Shown: positions 36,501-42,782 of the stretch, in pieces | Layout: each line of letters begins with the position of its first letter | How positions within the stretch are numbered: position 1 is the stretch's first letter | Origin: Pseudomonas peradeniyensis | GTDB taxonomy: Bacteria; Pseudomonadota; Gammaproteobacteria; Pseudomonadales; Pseudomonadaceae | DNA: 64,000 nt | NCBI RefSeq assembly: GCF_014268935.2 | Contig: NZ_JABWRJ020000001.1 | Span: 1,798,001-1,862,000, forward strand | Direction: 5' to 3' | Notes under the pieces: generated by a model | Told to the model about the DNA's origin: nothing | What the model saw: the letters and a program-made list of their open reading frames with translations, nothing else | The model's database searches: none | Made by a program: the position numbers and the translations under genes

Positions 36501-36501
36501 A

Positions 36502-36532
36502 GAGAGAAGAAACCCGCCTCCAGGGCGGGTTC
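36502..36532 (-). terminator. Attenuator-type terminator in the ilvA leader
   Basis: On the - strand AACCCGCC (36531-36524) and GGCGGGTT (36518-36511) form an 8-base GC-rich stem with a 5-base loop, followed by the pyrimidine-rich tail TCTTCTCTCT. It lies between the leader peptide stop and ilvA, the position of a transcription attenuator. Confidence 0.75.
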
Positions 36533-36546
36533 AGTGCATGTGTGCG

Positions 36547-36612
36547 CTAGCCCGCCAAGCTGATAATGGCGGTAATAATGCTGAGGGCGCGACGCTGCGG
36601 GAATAGGTTCAT
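36547..36612 (-). CDS. ilvA leader peptide (attenuation)
   Basis: A 21-residue peptide, MNLFPQRR...SIITAIIS..., encoded 83 bases upstream of ilvA on the same strand. Four Ile codons and one Thr codon are clustered at residues 12-17, and a terminator follows the stop by 15 bases. This is the arrangement of amino-acid biosynthesis attenuators, with Ile as the end product of the pathway. No ribosome binding site precedes the ATG (only CCACCCC), so it may be translated leaderless. Confidence 0.7.
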   Translation of the reverse strand: MNLFPQRRALSIITAIISLAG

Positions 36613-36620
36613 GGGGTGGG

Positions 36621-36650
36621 AAGCTAGCGTGGGGGACAGGCGCAAGTCAA
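36621..36650 (-). promoter_or_regulatory. Candidate sigma-70 promoter of the ilvA leader
   Basis: On the - strand TTGACT (36650-36645) matches the -35 box in five of six bases. After 18 bases comes TAGCTT (36626-36621), a weak -10. Transcription would begin close to the leader-peptide ATG at 36612, which fits the missing ribosome binding site there. Confidence 0.35.
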
Positions 36651-36709
36651 GGACTTCAGCTTTGGCTCAAGCGTGTTGGTTTGAGTGTTTGTATGCACAT
36701 TTATTGGCG

Positions 36710-36841
36710 AGGGTGATCATCAAGGCAGGCCTGGAGATGGCCGGGCTGCCGGTGGACGAGCCACGGCGGCGGGTGTTCGGGCTGGATGCCCAAGGCCGCG
36801 ACCAGATGAAGACGCTGCTCGACGCCTTGCGTCAGGGCTAG
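36710..36841 (+). pseudogene. 3' remnant of a dihydrodipicolinate-synthase-family gene
   Basis: The last 43 codons before the TAG read VIIKAGLEMAGLPVDEPRRR and end DQMKTLLDALRQG. This resembles the C-terminal tail of DapA/NAL-family aldolases (VKAA.ELLG.PVG..R.P..PL......L...L). Nothing upstream in frame resembles the barrel, which should be about 250 residues long. The remainder of the 351-base gap 36613-36963 shows only the ilvA promoter region and a short palindrome. Confidence 0.5.
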
Positions 36842-36857
36842 TGTCAGCGACGTGCCC

Positions 36858-36875
36858 GTGGGAGTCCGCTCCCAC
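36858..36875. repeat. Degenerate REP hairpin
   Basis: GTGGGAG (36858-36864) and CTCCCAC (36869-36875) form a 7-base stem with a 4-base loop, the outer part of a REP unit with its core lost. Confidence 0.6.
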
Positions 36876-36963
36876 AGGCCATCTGCACGCTTGAGAACTC
36901 AACCCCGAACCCGGAGAATGTACCGACCCAAACGACCAGAAGCCATGGAAAAGGACCTTTCCA

Positions 36964-37518
36964 GTGAACCAGAAACAACGCGACGCCCTCAGCAAATTCC
37001 TCAGCTACGTACTGCGCCACGCCCCCGAATCCATCGACCTGTCCCTCGATCGCGACGGCTGGGCCGATGTCGACGCGCTGATCCACGGCGCCGGCCGGCA
37101 AGGTCATGCCTTCGACCTGCACGCCCTGCGTGAAGTGGTCGAGACCAATGACAAGCGTCGTTTCACCCTCTCCGACGATGGCCGCCGCATCCGCGCCGCC
37201 CAGGGCCACAGCAGCGCCCAGGTCGAAGTGCGCCACGTCGCCAAGACGCCACCCGCCCTGCTCTATCACGGCACCGCCAGTCGTTTCATCGCCTCCATTG
37301 AAGCCCAGGGCCTCATCCCCGGCAGCCGCCACCATGTGCACCTGAGCGAGGACCCGCAGACCGCGCTGGCGGTGGGCAAGCGCTATGGTCAGCCGGTGCT
37401 GCTCACGGTCGATACCCGGGCCATGTGCGCAGCAGGAACAGTGTTCTACCAAGCCGACAACGGTGTCTGGCTGGTAGACCAAGTGCCAACGGCCCATCTG
37501 TCACGCCAAGCCCTGTAG
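36964..37518 (+). CDS. kptA: RNA 2'-phosphotransferase KptA/Tpt1
   Basis: A 184-residue enzyme that moves an RNA 2'-phosphate to NAD+, giving ADP-ribose 1'',2''-cyclic phosphate. In bacteria its natural RNA substrate is unclear. The N-terminal winged-helix part is LSKFLSYVLRHAPESIDLSLDRDGWADVDALI. The NAD-binding core has LLYHGTASRFIASIEAQGLIPGSRHHVHLSED. The conserved Arg-His-Arg-Arg set appears to be present (LRH, RHH). The start is GTG with AAGGA 9 bases upstream. The TAG stop lies inside the REP-like repeat that follows, so the repeat has shaped the C-terminus. Confidence 0.93.
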   Translation: MNQKQRDALSKFLSYVLRHAPESIDLSLDRDGWADVDALIHGAGRQGHAFDLHALREVVETNDKRRFTLSDDGRRIRAAQGHSSAQVEVRHVAKTPPALLYHGTASRFIASIEAQGLIPGSRHHVHLSEDPQTALAVGKRYGQPVLLTVDTRAMCAAGTVFYQADNGVWLVDQVPTAHLSRQAL

Positions 37519-37632
37519 GAGCGGCCTTGTGCCGCGAAAGGGCTGCGTAGCAGCCCCAGCGATATCAGCTTGATGCACGAATCCTGGGGGCGCTTCGCAC
37601 CCCTTTCGCGACACAAGGCCGCTCCTACAGGG
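37511..37632. repeat. Long inverted repeat, GTAGGAGCGGCC type, overlapping kptA stop
   Basis: Arms 37511-37542 and 37601-37632 match in 31 of 32 bases (one G-T type change, GTGCCGCG versus GTGTCGCG). It is the same family as the repeat at 23616-23730. The centre holds smaller inverted repeats (GGGCTGCGTAGCAGCCCC and GGGGGCGCTTCGCACCCC). Confidence 0.9.
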
Positions 37633-37651
37633 GAATGTGCAAAGCCTGGGA

Positions 37652-37792
37652 CTAGGCTCTACCAAAAGGGGACAGATTTATTTTCTCCATGAAGATTCCG
37701 GCGCTGTTGGAGTCAGTTTCCATGTCCGTGATTTCTACACCTGGGTTCTCTGTGGTCAGCGGTGCCTCTTCTTCCTGCGGCGAGGTGAGCAT
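37652..37792 (-). CDS. Small acidic ORF cut off by a mobile-element end
   Basis: Not recognised. A 46-residue frame starts with an ATG that overlaps the stop of the upstream immunity-like gene (TGATG on the - strand), a sign of real translational coupling. Its first 34 residues are acidic (SPQEEEAPLTTENPGVEITD). The last 12 residues are read from the AAAAGGGGACAGATTTATTT element end and beyond (EKINLSPFGRA). It is probably the start of a longer gene whose 3' part was lost. Confidence 0.45.
   Translation of the reverse strand: MLTSPQEEEAPLTTENPGVEITDMETDSNSAGIFMEKINLSPFGRA
37664..37685. mobile_element. Solitary end of the AAAAGGGG miniature element
   Basis: AAAAGGGGACAGATTTATTT with two more bases equals one terminus of the three ~157-bp elements at 41133, 41831 and 42626. 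The opposite end is not present within 500 bases, so this is a solo end or a boundary left by deletion. It marks the outer edge of the orphan immunity array. Confidence 0.7.
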
Positions 37793-38082
37793 CAACAACC
37801 CTTCAGTGCTTCGTAAGCACACCAAATGCAATGGCGAACCTGCTCTGCGCCAAGATAATAATCTGGATCGCTCTGAAGCAAGCGCTCATTCGTCGTGAAA
37901 GCATCAAGATCGCCGAACAGCTTGTCTAGTATGCCATAGGCTTCCTCGAAAAGAGGAGACTGCTCGTTTTTAAAAAGTTCAAAATATAGTTCGGAAAATC
38001 GCTCAAGTGAATATGCTCCAGCCAAATAGCCTTTGATCAGGATCATATAGGACGATATTGTCTCATCCATTTTTATCACCAT
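37792..38082 (-). CDS. Colicin-immunity-like small protein
   Basis: A 96-residue acidic, helical protein. IKGYLAGAYSLERFSELYFELFKNEQSPLFEEAYGILDKLFGDLDAF resembles the self-protective colicin-immunity family (helical bundle with YL.G.IS...F...Y...F). It overlaps the upstream gene by 20 bases and the downstream small frame by one base. It is one of the orphan immunity genes beyond the cdi locus; no cognate toxin is adjacent. Confidence 0.65.
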   Translation of the reverse strand: MVIKMDETISSYMILIKGYLAGAYSLERFSELYFELFKNEQSPLFEEAYGILDKLFGDLDAFTTNERLLQSDPDYYLGAEQVRHCIWCAYEALKGC

Positions 38083-38371
38083 CAGTCAGTACCTCCCGAA
38101 CCATACGCAGCCAACCAGCATAATCCAGACCTTCTGAGTCGGGCGCAAAAAAGCAACCTACTTCCCGTACCACTATATATTCAAGCGCCTCCTCAGAGAA
38201 ACTGAAATCCAGCAACTCATCAATCTCTCGCACACCTGCCACAAGCACTTCTTTTCGCTCGTCCACAAGCATACTGCGCAACGCCTCAGCGCTGTTGAAA
38301 TATTCTTCCGGCCAATCCTGATGAAAGTAGCAACCCAGTAGATGAGAGAGCACGGAAAACTTCATAGACAC
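38063..38371 (-). CDS. CdiI-family immunity protein (orphan)
   Basis: A 102-residue protein with LLGCYFHQDWPEEYFNSAEAL at the N-terminus, a spaced EIDELLDF, and VREVGCFFAPDSEGLDYAGWLRMVREVL at the C-terminus. This is the pattern of the contact-dependent-inhibition immunity family with a YFHQDW motif (CdiI_2-like). No toxin gene lies next to it, so it is an orphan that may protect against a neighbour's toxin. It is AT-richer than the flanking core genes. Confidence 0.75.
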   Translation of the reverse strand: MSMKFSVLSHLLGCYFHQDWPEEYFNSAEALRSMLVDERKEVLVAGVREIDELLDFSFSEEALEYIVVREVGCFFAPDSEGLDYAGWLRMVREVLTDGDKNG

Positions 38372-38440
38372 CCAAGTCGAAGATGTGAAAACATGGAAAC
38401 TCCAGACCCAGCCCCCTGCGCTATCATGTACGCAGCACGC

Positions 38441-38728
38441 TCAGGCCCTTTCCTCAAGGTAAGGGTAGTACTCTGGCTCGCCCTCCTTCTTTATCCAGAT
38501 GCGTCCGCACTCCGGGCAGGCAATAACATCTCTGCTCAGGGCATCTATCTGCTCGAAAAACGCCTCAAATGAAACCTTCCTTTTGTCAGCCTGTTCCGCC
38601 AGCTCGTACAACAGCTTGTTCGGAACCAGCGTAAACTCCTCTGAAACAGGAGAGCTGACCAGGCTAATCACATGAGTGCACCTGCATAGAAATTTAGCCA
38701 ACGTTAATCCCTCAAACAATTCCAGCAT
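38441..38728 (-). CDS. Small orphan protein with CPxCG knuckle
   Basis: A 95-residue protein that I cannot assign. The N-terminal half is helical (VSEEFTLVPNKLLYELAEQADKRK). Near the C-terminus IACPECGRIWIKKEGEPEYYPY contains a CPxCG knuckle, but only one Cys pair, so a full zinc ribbon is unlikely within one chain. Similar CxxCGR-W tails occur in small proteins next to Rhs and CDI toxins (recall). Its place in the array makes an immunity role plausible. Confidence 0.55.
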   Translation of the reverse strand: MLELFEGLTLAKFLCRCTHVISLVSSPVSEEFTLVPNKLLYELAEQADKRKVSFEAFFEQIDALSRDVIACPECGRIWIKKEGEPEYYPYLEERA

Positions 38729-38896
38729 TCAGGCATTAAAAGAATCAAAGCCTTCAGCATAGGAGTTACTTACGCATAGCTTCTTACGAGGTCAATACTT
38801 GCAACACATCGCCGACCTTCATTCTTGCCATTTGAAATCTCTCAAACTTGGCACAGGTCTCCCTTGCCCAGCCTGGCTGCAACCAACTCATTGTGC

Positions 38897-39040
38897 TAGG
38901 CTCTGTACGAAATGTATCTGCACTCGCCCATACTGCGTTGAAACGGGGCTCGGAATGCTCATGTACTCCAGTACACTCCGCTTCCTCCCCCCGTTTCGCC
39001 TTGTCTGGCCTTCGCGCAGACACATTTCGTACAGACCCTA
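38897..39040. mobile_element. 144-bp miniature inverted-repeat element
   Basis: The ends TAGGCTCTGTACGAAATGTA and, reversed, TAGGGTCTGTACGAAATGTG match in 23 of 25 bases. The interior (GTTGAAACGGGGCTCGG, GGCCTTCGCG) is non-coding. The open frames that cross it on both strands are shadows. With the flanks it accounts for the gap 38729-39050, where I see no gene. Confidence 0.75.
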
Positions 39041-39050
39041 ATCGCTGCTG

Positions 39051-39254
39051 TCACCCCTGCTCTTCCAGCGAATTGTCCACGTACATCAGCACGCACGTAC
39101 CTCTGCCCTTCACAACCACACTGATTGGCTTGCTGGTCTCACCACTGTCCAGCGAGAGCTCGACCAGCAGCTGCTGATTCTCGAAGGACTGCTGCTCCCG
39201 GATCAGTTGTTCTATGGTTTTTCCGCGGCTTTCCCAGTCAATGCGTTCTGCCAT
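39051..39254 (-). CDS. Small conserved-looking protein in immunity array
   Basis: A 67-residue protein, MAERIDWESRGKTIEQLIRE followed by QSFENQQLLVELSLDSGETSKPISVVVKGRGTCVLMYV. An N-terminal helix and a beta-hairpin end suggest a compact alpha/beta fold. I recall similar short proteins near haemagglutinin-type toxins but cannot name a family. It ends 11 bases from the 144-bp element. Confidence 0.5.
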   Translation of the reverse strand: MAERIDWESRGKTIEQLIREQQSFENQQLLVELSLDSGETSKPISVVVKGRGTCVLMYVDNSLEEQG

Positions 39255-39300
39255 TTGATCGCCTGTTCATTTCAGTGCTCATGTTAGAAGCGAGCTCAGG

Positions 39301-39624
39301 TCACGATGCGTTTAGCCGTCTGGCTATTTTCCTGGCTGCATGCCGTATCTGTTGAGTTTCCCCCGTCGTGCTCAACGCGTCCAGTTCCTGCTTCAGCCCC
39401 TGAGATCGCGGGACGAACAGGGCCCAGTTCAAAGCCAGGCCAGACCAAAACTCACTTGGGCTTCTGAGCCCTGCCCTGACAACTTCCTCGAACGGAAACA
39501 ACTCCATGAACCTTGCGGATAGCCCACGGCGCTCAAGTCCATCAACCATCTTGCAACGAACCGTTTGCATCCCCTTTTTTGCCCGCGTTAGCTTTGCCCC
39601 AGCGCCTGCGCGCCCCTCAGACAA
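39301..39624 (-). CDS. Hypothetical protein in immunity array
   Basis: Not recognised. The frame has 107 residues. The first 18 are basic and low in complexity, so the in-frame internal ATG before QTVRCKMVDGLERRG (39570) could be the true start. The rest (FMELFPFEEVVRAGLRSPSEFWSGLALNWALF) looks like a real globular helical protein. It lies 8 bases downstream of the next gene on the - strand, so the two are probably co-transcribed. Confidence 0.5.
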   Translation of the reverse strand: MSEGRAGAGAKLTRAKKGMQTVRCKMVDGLERRGLSARFMELFPFEEVVRAGLRSPSEFWSGLALNWALFVPRSQGLKQELDALSTTGETQQIRHAARKIARRLNAS

Positions 39625-39632
39625 CGTGGCGT

Positions 39633-40082
39633 TTACTCCACAAGCTCAATCTCAACCACCAATACGGCGCAGTTCAGCTTCACATCCCCCCCGCTGCATT
39701 CGAGCTTCACACTACTACCTGCCTGCGTCACCGAAATCCCAGCTTCTCCAACCCATGCCTGAACCAGATCACCGGCACGCCAGACATTCCAGAGTCTCAA
39801 CTCTGCCGATGCTTTTGCCTTCACATCGAAGGTGACAACATCTGGACTGGTATCGGCCCACAGGATGACTTCCGCATGGGACTGCTCATTGATCTCGATG
39901 TCCCCTTTCACCGCCTTGATACGCAGCCCCGGCACCGAGGGCGCGTTGCACGCCAGGCGGCGAACTACGAACGTGTTGCGGCCTGCCCGTAATGGGATCT
40001 TGTGTATGGGGACAAAGGTACGCCCGTCCCGCTCGACGGGGGCACCCTGTGTTTTTTGAAACTGTTCAGACAGTGATTCCAT
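39633..40082 (-). CDS. Beta-rich hypothetical protein in immunity array
   Basis: A 149-residue protein (from ATG 40082; the frame is open to TTG 40118). Residues 20-149 are almost all predicted strand, e.g. FVPIHKIPLRAGRNTFVVRRL, DIEINEQSHAEVILWADTS and VKLNCAVLVVEIELVE, like a jelly roll or immunoglobulin-like fold. There is no signal peptide. It may be an immunity or accessory protein; no family recognised. Confidence 0.55.
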   Translation of the reverse strand: MESLSEQFQKTQGAPVERDGRTFVPIHKIPLRAGRNTFVVRRLACNAPSVPGLRIKAVKGDIEINEQSHAEVILWADTSPDVVTFDVKAKASAELRLWNVWRAGDLVQAWVGEAGISVTQAGSSVKLECSGGDVKLNCAVLVVEIELVE

Positions 40083-40179
40083 CTTCGACTCAATATCCCG
40101 CTCGTCTGTAGGGGTCAACTATCGCATGGTCCTGAGGCCAGCGAGGAAAAAACTGGCGCGAGGCCAGTGTCGATGATGT

Positions 40180-40926
40180 TCAAATCGAAGGCTCTTCCTT
40201 GATGAGAAAAAGCCCTTCTCGAAACAAACGCTTAAGCTCAGCGCGGCGCTTTGAAAACAACGAAAAATCATCCACCACATCTTGAATATTATTGGTAACC
40301 CTCACCAAGTAACCATTACCTATTCTCTCAACAGGAAAGCCTGATGCCGCAATGAGATCTGCATTGACCTCCTGGGAAAATTCGTCTCCATAAAACATCC
40401 CCCAACCGACATTCGGAATATCTGGTTTCAATGCAGCATTGAACGAACCGATCTGAAAGCTACCCGTCCTTTCTGCGGGGTTTAGCTCGGGGTCAGTAAA
40501 AGGATGAAGCATTGCAAGTTGAGGAGGGAAAATTTCACACCATACCTTGAAGAGCGAATACCAATCAACCTTATCGCTATACGCTGCCTTGAAGGCAATC
40601 TCCCCTGGAACACGTTGCCCACGAGCATTTCTAAATGCATGAACAACACTGCCCAAGGACTTGATCGATTTTTTTCTTCTCCAGGCAAACCCCTGATAAA
40701 AGCCCGACAAGACGCCATTAGCACGACTCGACCCCTTAGCAGCCCAAATACGCTCGCACAAGGCCTTTTCCAAGAAAGACTCCGTGAACTTATCTGGATT
40801 ATCCGACACCTGCTCCGGAAGCAGTAACCCTCCGTTCAGGCTCAACGAATCAATAAGCTTTTCGCCAACACCCCAGCCAGTCGTTTCGGTTTTTGTTCTG
40901 ATTGCCACTTGGATATATGATTTCAT
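40180..40926 (-). CDS. Imm52-like immunity protein
   Basis: A 248-residue protein from AT-rich DNA. WGVGEKLIDSLSLNGGLLLPEQVSDNPDKF at the N-terminus and FKVWCEIFPPQLAMLHPFTDPE in the middle match what I recall of the Imm52 family of polymorphic-toxin immunity proteins. NVGWGMFYGDEFSQEV also fits. The cognate toxin is not adjacent; the IS3-type remnant lies directly upstream and could mark where it was lost. Confidence 0.6.
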   Translation of the reverse strand: MKSYIQVAIRTKTETTGWGVGEKLIDSLSLNGGLLLPEQVSDNPDKFTESFLEKALCERIWAAKGSSRANGVLSGFYQGFAWRRKKSIKSLGSVVHAFRNARGQRVPGEIAFKAAYSDKVDWYSLFKVWCEIFPPQLAMLHPFTDPELNPAERTGSFQIGSFNAALKPDIPNVGWGMFYGDEFSQEVNADLIAASGFPVERIGNGYLVRVTNNIQDVVDDFSLFSKRRAELKRLFREGLFLIKEEPSI

Positions 40927-40983
40927 AAGCTGTCAAAACCTCGCCAGATCACCTGTAACGGATTGTACCTGCAGACATCAACG

Positions 40984-41102
40984 TGTAGTGGTCTAATGAA
41001 ACCGGACACCCATTTAGGCGAAAATGCTCGCCACAGGGAGGTGTCTGATGACCAAGCAACGCCGTACCTTTACACCTGAATTCAAGCGCGAAGCAGCCGA
41101 CC
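40984..41102 (+). mobile_element. Truncated IS3-family element (left end and start of OrfA)
   Basis: TGTAGTGGTCTAATGAAACC is a typical IS3-group left end. It is followed by AGGGAGG and an ATG at 41048 opening MTKQRRTFTPEFKREAAD, the N-terminus of an IS3 OrfA helix-turn-helix protein. The frame breaks away at about 41102 into the repeated GCGAAAAAGG termini of the miniature element. No right end is seen. It lies within the 443-base gap 40927-41369, which otherwise holds only the element at 41133-41290. Confidence 0.8.
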
Positions 41103-41132
41103 AGCGAAAAAGGAGCGAAAAAGGGGACGAGC

Positions 41133-41290
41133 GAAAAAGGGGACCGATTTATTTTCCATACTCGAACTTCAGCGCGCCCCGCCTCCAGCGCTCAACCTCC
41201 TCACTGAGTCCTTAAACACTAGGCTTCGCCGTCATCTAGGCCATGCAACAGAAGGGAATAAAGTAGAATAAATAAATCTGTCCCCTTTTC
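41133..41290. mobile_element. AAAAGGGG miniature element, copy A
   Basis: A 158-base element with inverted ends GAAAAAGGGGACCGATTTAT and, reversed, GAAAAGGGGACAGATTTATT. The interior is about 90% identical by eye to copy B. Extra GCGAAAAAGG termini precede it (41103-41132), and another CCCCCTTTTCAG follows at 41301, suggesting nested or tandem end copies. It encodes no transposase. Confidence 0.85.
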
Positions 41291-41369
41291 AGCCAATCTG
41301 CCCCCTTTTCAGCCCGCCTCTTTTCAATATTTCTACTTCGCATAAAACTCAACGAGAACACCTGCAAAC

Positions 41370-41639
41370 CTATACCCTGTAGCCCGCAAGCCTCATGTGC
41401 GCAAGCACCATTTCATCAAATACCTCATCAGACACTCCCCTATTTGACCTGACACTCTTCCAATTCCAAACAACCGAAAGAATTTTACTATCCAAGAGAT
41501 CGCACTCTCCAAGAAGAATATTAGCCAAATCATATTTATCCAATCTTGGATTTCCCTCCAGCACTCTATTTAGCACAACGCTTGGCAGCATCCCACCCAG
41601 AATTTGCACCAGCAAATCGTTATTTTCCGAAAGTAGCAT
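41370..41639 (-). CDS. Orphan immunity-like protein paired with a toxin fragment
   Basis: An 89-residue acidic helical protein from AT-rich DNA (LPSVVLNRVLEGNPRLDKYDLANILLGECDLLDSKI). Its start overlaps the end of the toxin fragment at 41620-41856 by 20 bases, as toxin-immunity pairs often do. No family recognised. Confidence 0.6.
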   Translation of the reverse strand: MLLSENNDLLVQILGGMLPSVVLNRVLEGNPRLDKYDLANILLGECDLLDSKILSVVWNWKSVRSNRGVSDEVFDEMVLAHMRLAGYRV

Positions 41640-41856
41640 GGATCACCCCATTAACGTCCTCAACCTTTAAGACCTTAGTATACCCATACTTCTGAGACAT
41701 CCGACCAGCCCACGTATTCAAAGCAGCATTTTCTTTTGTCATTCCATTCGCGACATTCTGTAAATACTGAGCAGTATTGACACTACCAGCACCCTCCATC
41801 CATGTGCCGCGAATTTGATTTACTTTGACCCAAAAGGGGGCAGGTTTATTTTTCAT
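41620..41856 (-). CDS. Orphan toxin C-terminal fragment fused to an element end
   Basis: The 78-residue frame begins inside copy B of the miniature element, which supplies ATG and the residues KNKPAPFW. The rest, from VNQIRGTWMEGAGSVNTAQY to VEDVNGVIHATFGK, reads like the last 65-70 residues of a polymorphic toxin C-terminal domain. No CdiA-type body precedes it, so it is a displaced toxin tip. Whether the fused start is used is unknown. Confidence 0.55.
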   Translation of the reverse strand: MKNKPAPFWVKVNQIRGTWMEGAGSVNTAQYLQNVANGMTKENAALNTWAGRMSQKYGYTKVLKVEDVNGVIHATFGK

Positions 41857-41987
41857 GCTCTAACTTCAGCGCGCCCCGCCTTCAGCGCTCAACCTCCTCA
41901 CTGAGTCCTTAAACACTAGGCTTCGCCGTCGCCTAGGCCATGCAACAGCAGAGATTAAAGTAGAATAAATAAATTCGTCCTCTTTTC
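41831..41987. mobile_element. AAAAGGGG miniature element, copy B
   Basis: A 157-base element, about 90% identical to copy A in its interior (AACCTCCTCACTGAGTCCTT, ACTAGGCTTCGCCGTC). Ends are CAAAAGGGGGCAGGTTTATT and, reversed, GAAAAGAGGACGAATTTATT. On the - strand its lower end carries an ATG opening a frame that leads out of the element into the toxin fragment. Confidence 0.85.
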
Positions 41988-42229
41988 CCTCGCCCCCTTT
42001 TCACACTCTTCCTGAGCACTTCTACTATCGTGGTCCGACCAAGCAGCAAAAACTGAGGCTTGGAGAGAAGCCGGACAGCCGCTCCAAAATCCCTCAAGTA
42101 CGCCCTCATCCGAAATGGATTTTGGTGCAAAAACGATCTTAAACAGTTCAAATTCTTATCAGTCATTTGAACGCCTGGACATCCCACCCACCACTACCCC
42201 AGTTTTTTCACCAAATACCATGGAGACTC
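41988..42229. other. Degraded segment between element copy B and an immunity gene
   Basis: The 242 bases have no convincing gene. A - strand frame (42187 down to the element) reads MTDKNLNCLRSFLHQNPFRM and continues into copy B, so it is at most a truncated protein. The segment is AT-richer than core DNA and probably a cassette remnant. Confidence 0.4.
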
Positions 42230-42550
42230 TTAAAACACCTCATGCCTAAGCAACTTAAACCCCGCCTGCCTCATAATTCTTTCTAAAGCAGATGAACGAT
42301 CTGTAGCATTTATATAAAGCAGGACCGTATAGTCCGGATAATTTTGTTCTACCGCATCACCATCGAAAGGATCAACATTCAGCTTTAGAACAAAAACCTC
42401 TGCATCACCCCCACCCAAAACATAATAAATACCTCCTTGATAAGAGCTATCTCTTTCCTCGAAAGCTTCTCCCAAGGTTCGTTCAACATTAACTTTCGCC
42501 GAGAGAAGACCTAAATCTTTCGCACCATACAAATCATACGCAACAGTCAT
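42230..42550 (-). CDS. Orphan immunity-like protein
   Basis: A 106-residue acidic alpha/beta protein, MTVAYDLYGAKDLGLLSAKV to SALERIMRQAGFKLLRHEVF. The open frame continues upstream into the element ends (a GTG there gives KNKSVPFF), but ATG 42550 is the natural start because the residues before it are element-derived. A cassette-size protein next to toxin fragments; no family recognised. Its cognate toxin may be the fragment at 42781-42981, now split from it by copy C. Confidence 0.6.
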   Translation of the reverse strand: MTVAYDLYGAKDLGLLSAKVNVERTLGEAFEERDSSYQGGIYYVLGGGDAEVFVLKLNVDPFDGDAVEQNYPDYTVLLYINATDRSSALERIMRQAGFKLLRHEVF

Positions 42551-42567
42551 TTTTGCAAGCTCATACA

Positions 42568-42625
42568 GCGAAAAAAGGGGACCAGCGAAAAGGAGCGAAA
42601 AAGGGCAGCGAAAAAGGGGACAAAC
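42568..42625. repeat. Tandem partial ends of the AAAAGGGG element
   Basis: The words GCGAAAAAAGGGGACC, GCGAAAAGGA, GCGAAAAAGGGCA and GCGAAAAAGGGGACAAAC follow one another directly before copy C. The same kind of array precedes copy A. It looks like repeated end duplication or serial insertion at one site. Confidence 0.7.
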
Positions 42626-42782
42626 GAAAAAGGGGACAGATTTATTTTTCACACTCTAAATTTCGACTTGCCCCATTTCCAGCGCTAGGCGTCCTCACTA
42701 ACATCTTCAACATCAAGCTTCGTCGCCGCCTCGGCTATGCAAAGGCAGAAATCAGAGTAGAAAATAAATCTGTCCCCTTTTC
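42626..42782. mobile_element. AAAAGGGG miniature element, copy C
   Basis: A 157-base element with perfect outer inverted ends (GAAAAAGGGGACAGATTTAT and, reversed, GAAAAGGGGACAGATTTATT). The interior is recognisably related to copies A and B but more diverged (roughly 70% by eye). It truncates the toxin fragment that enters it from 42981. Confidence 0.85.

Noticed and set aside
38784..39041. Open frames of about 80 codons on both strands
   Set aside because: They lie across the 144-bp inverted-repeat element and are explained by its sequence.
41048..41215. A 55-codon transposase-like gene
   Set aside because: Only the first 18 codons are IS3 OrfA; the remainder is read from element ends, so it is a remnant, not a gene.
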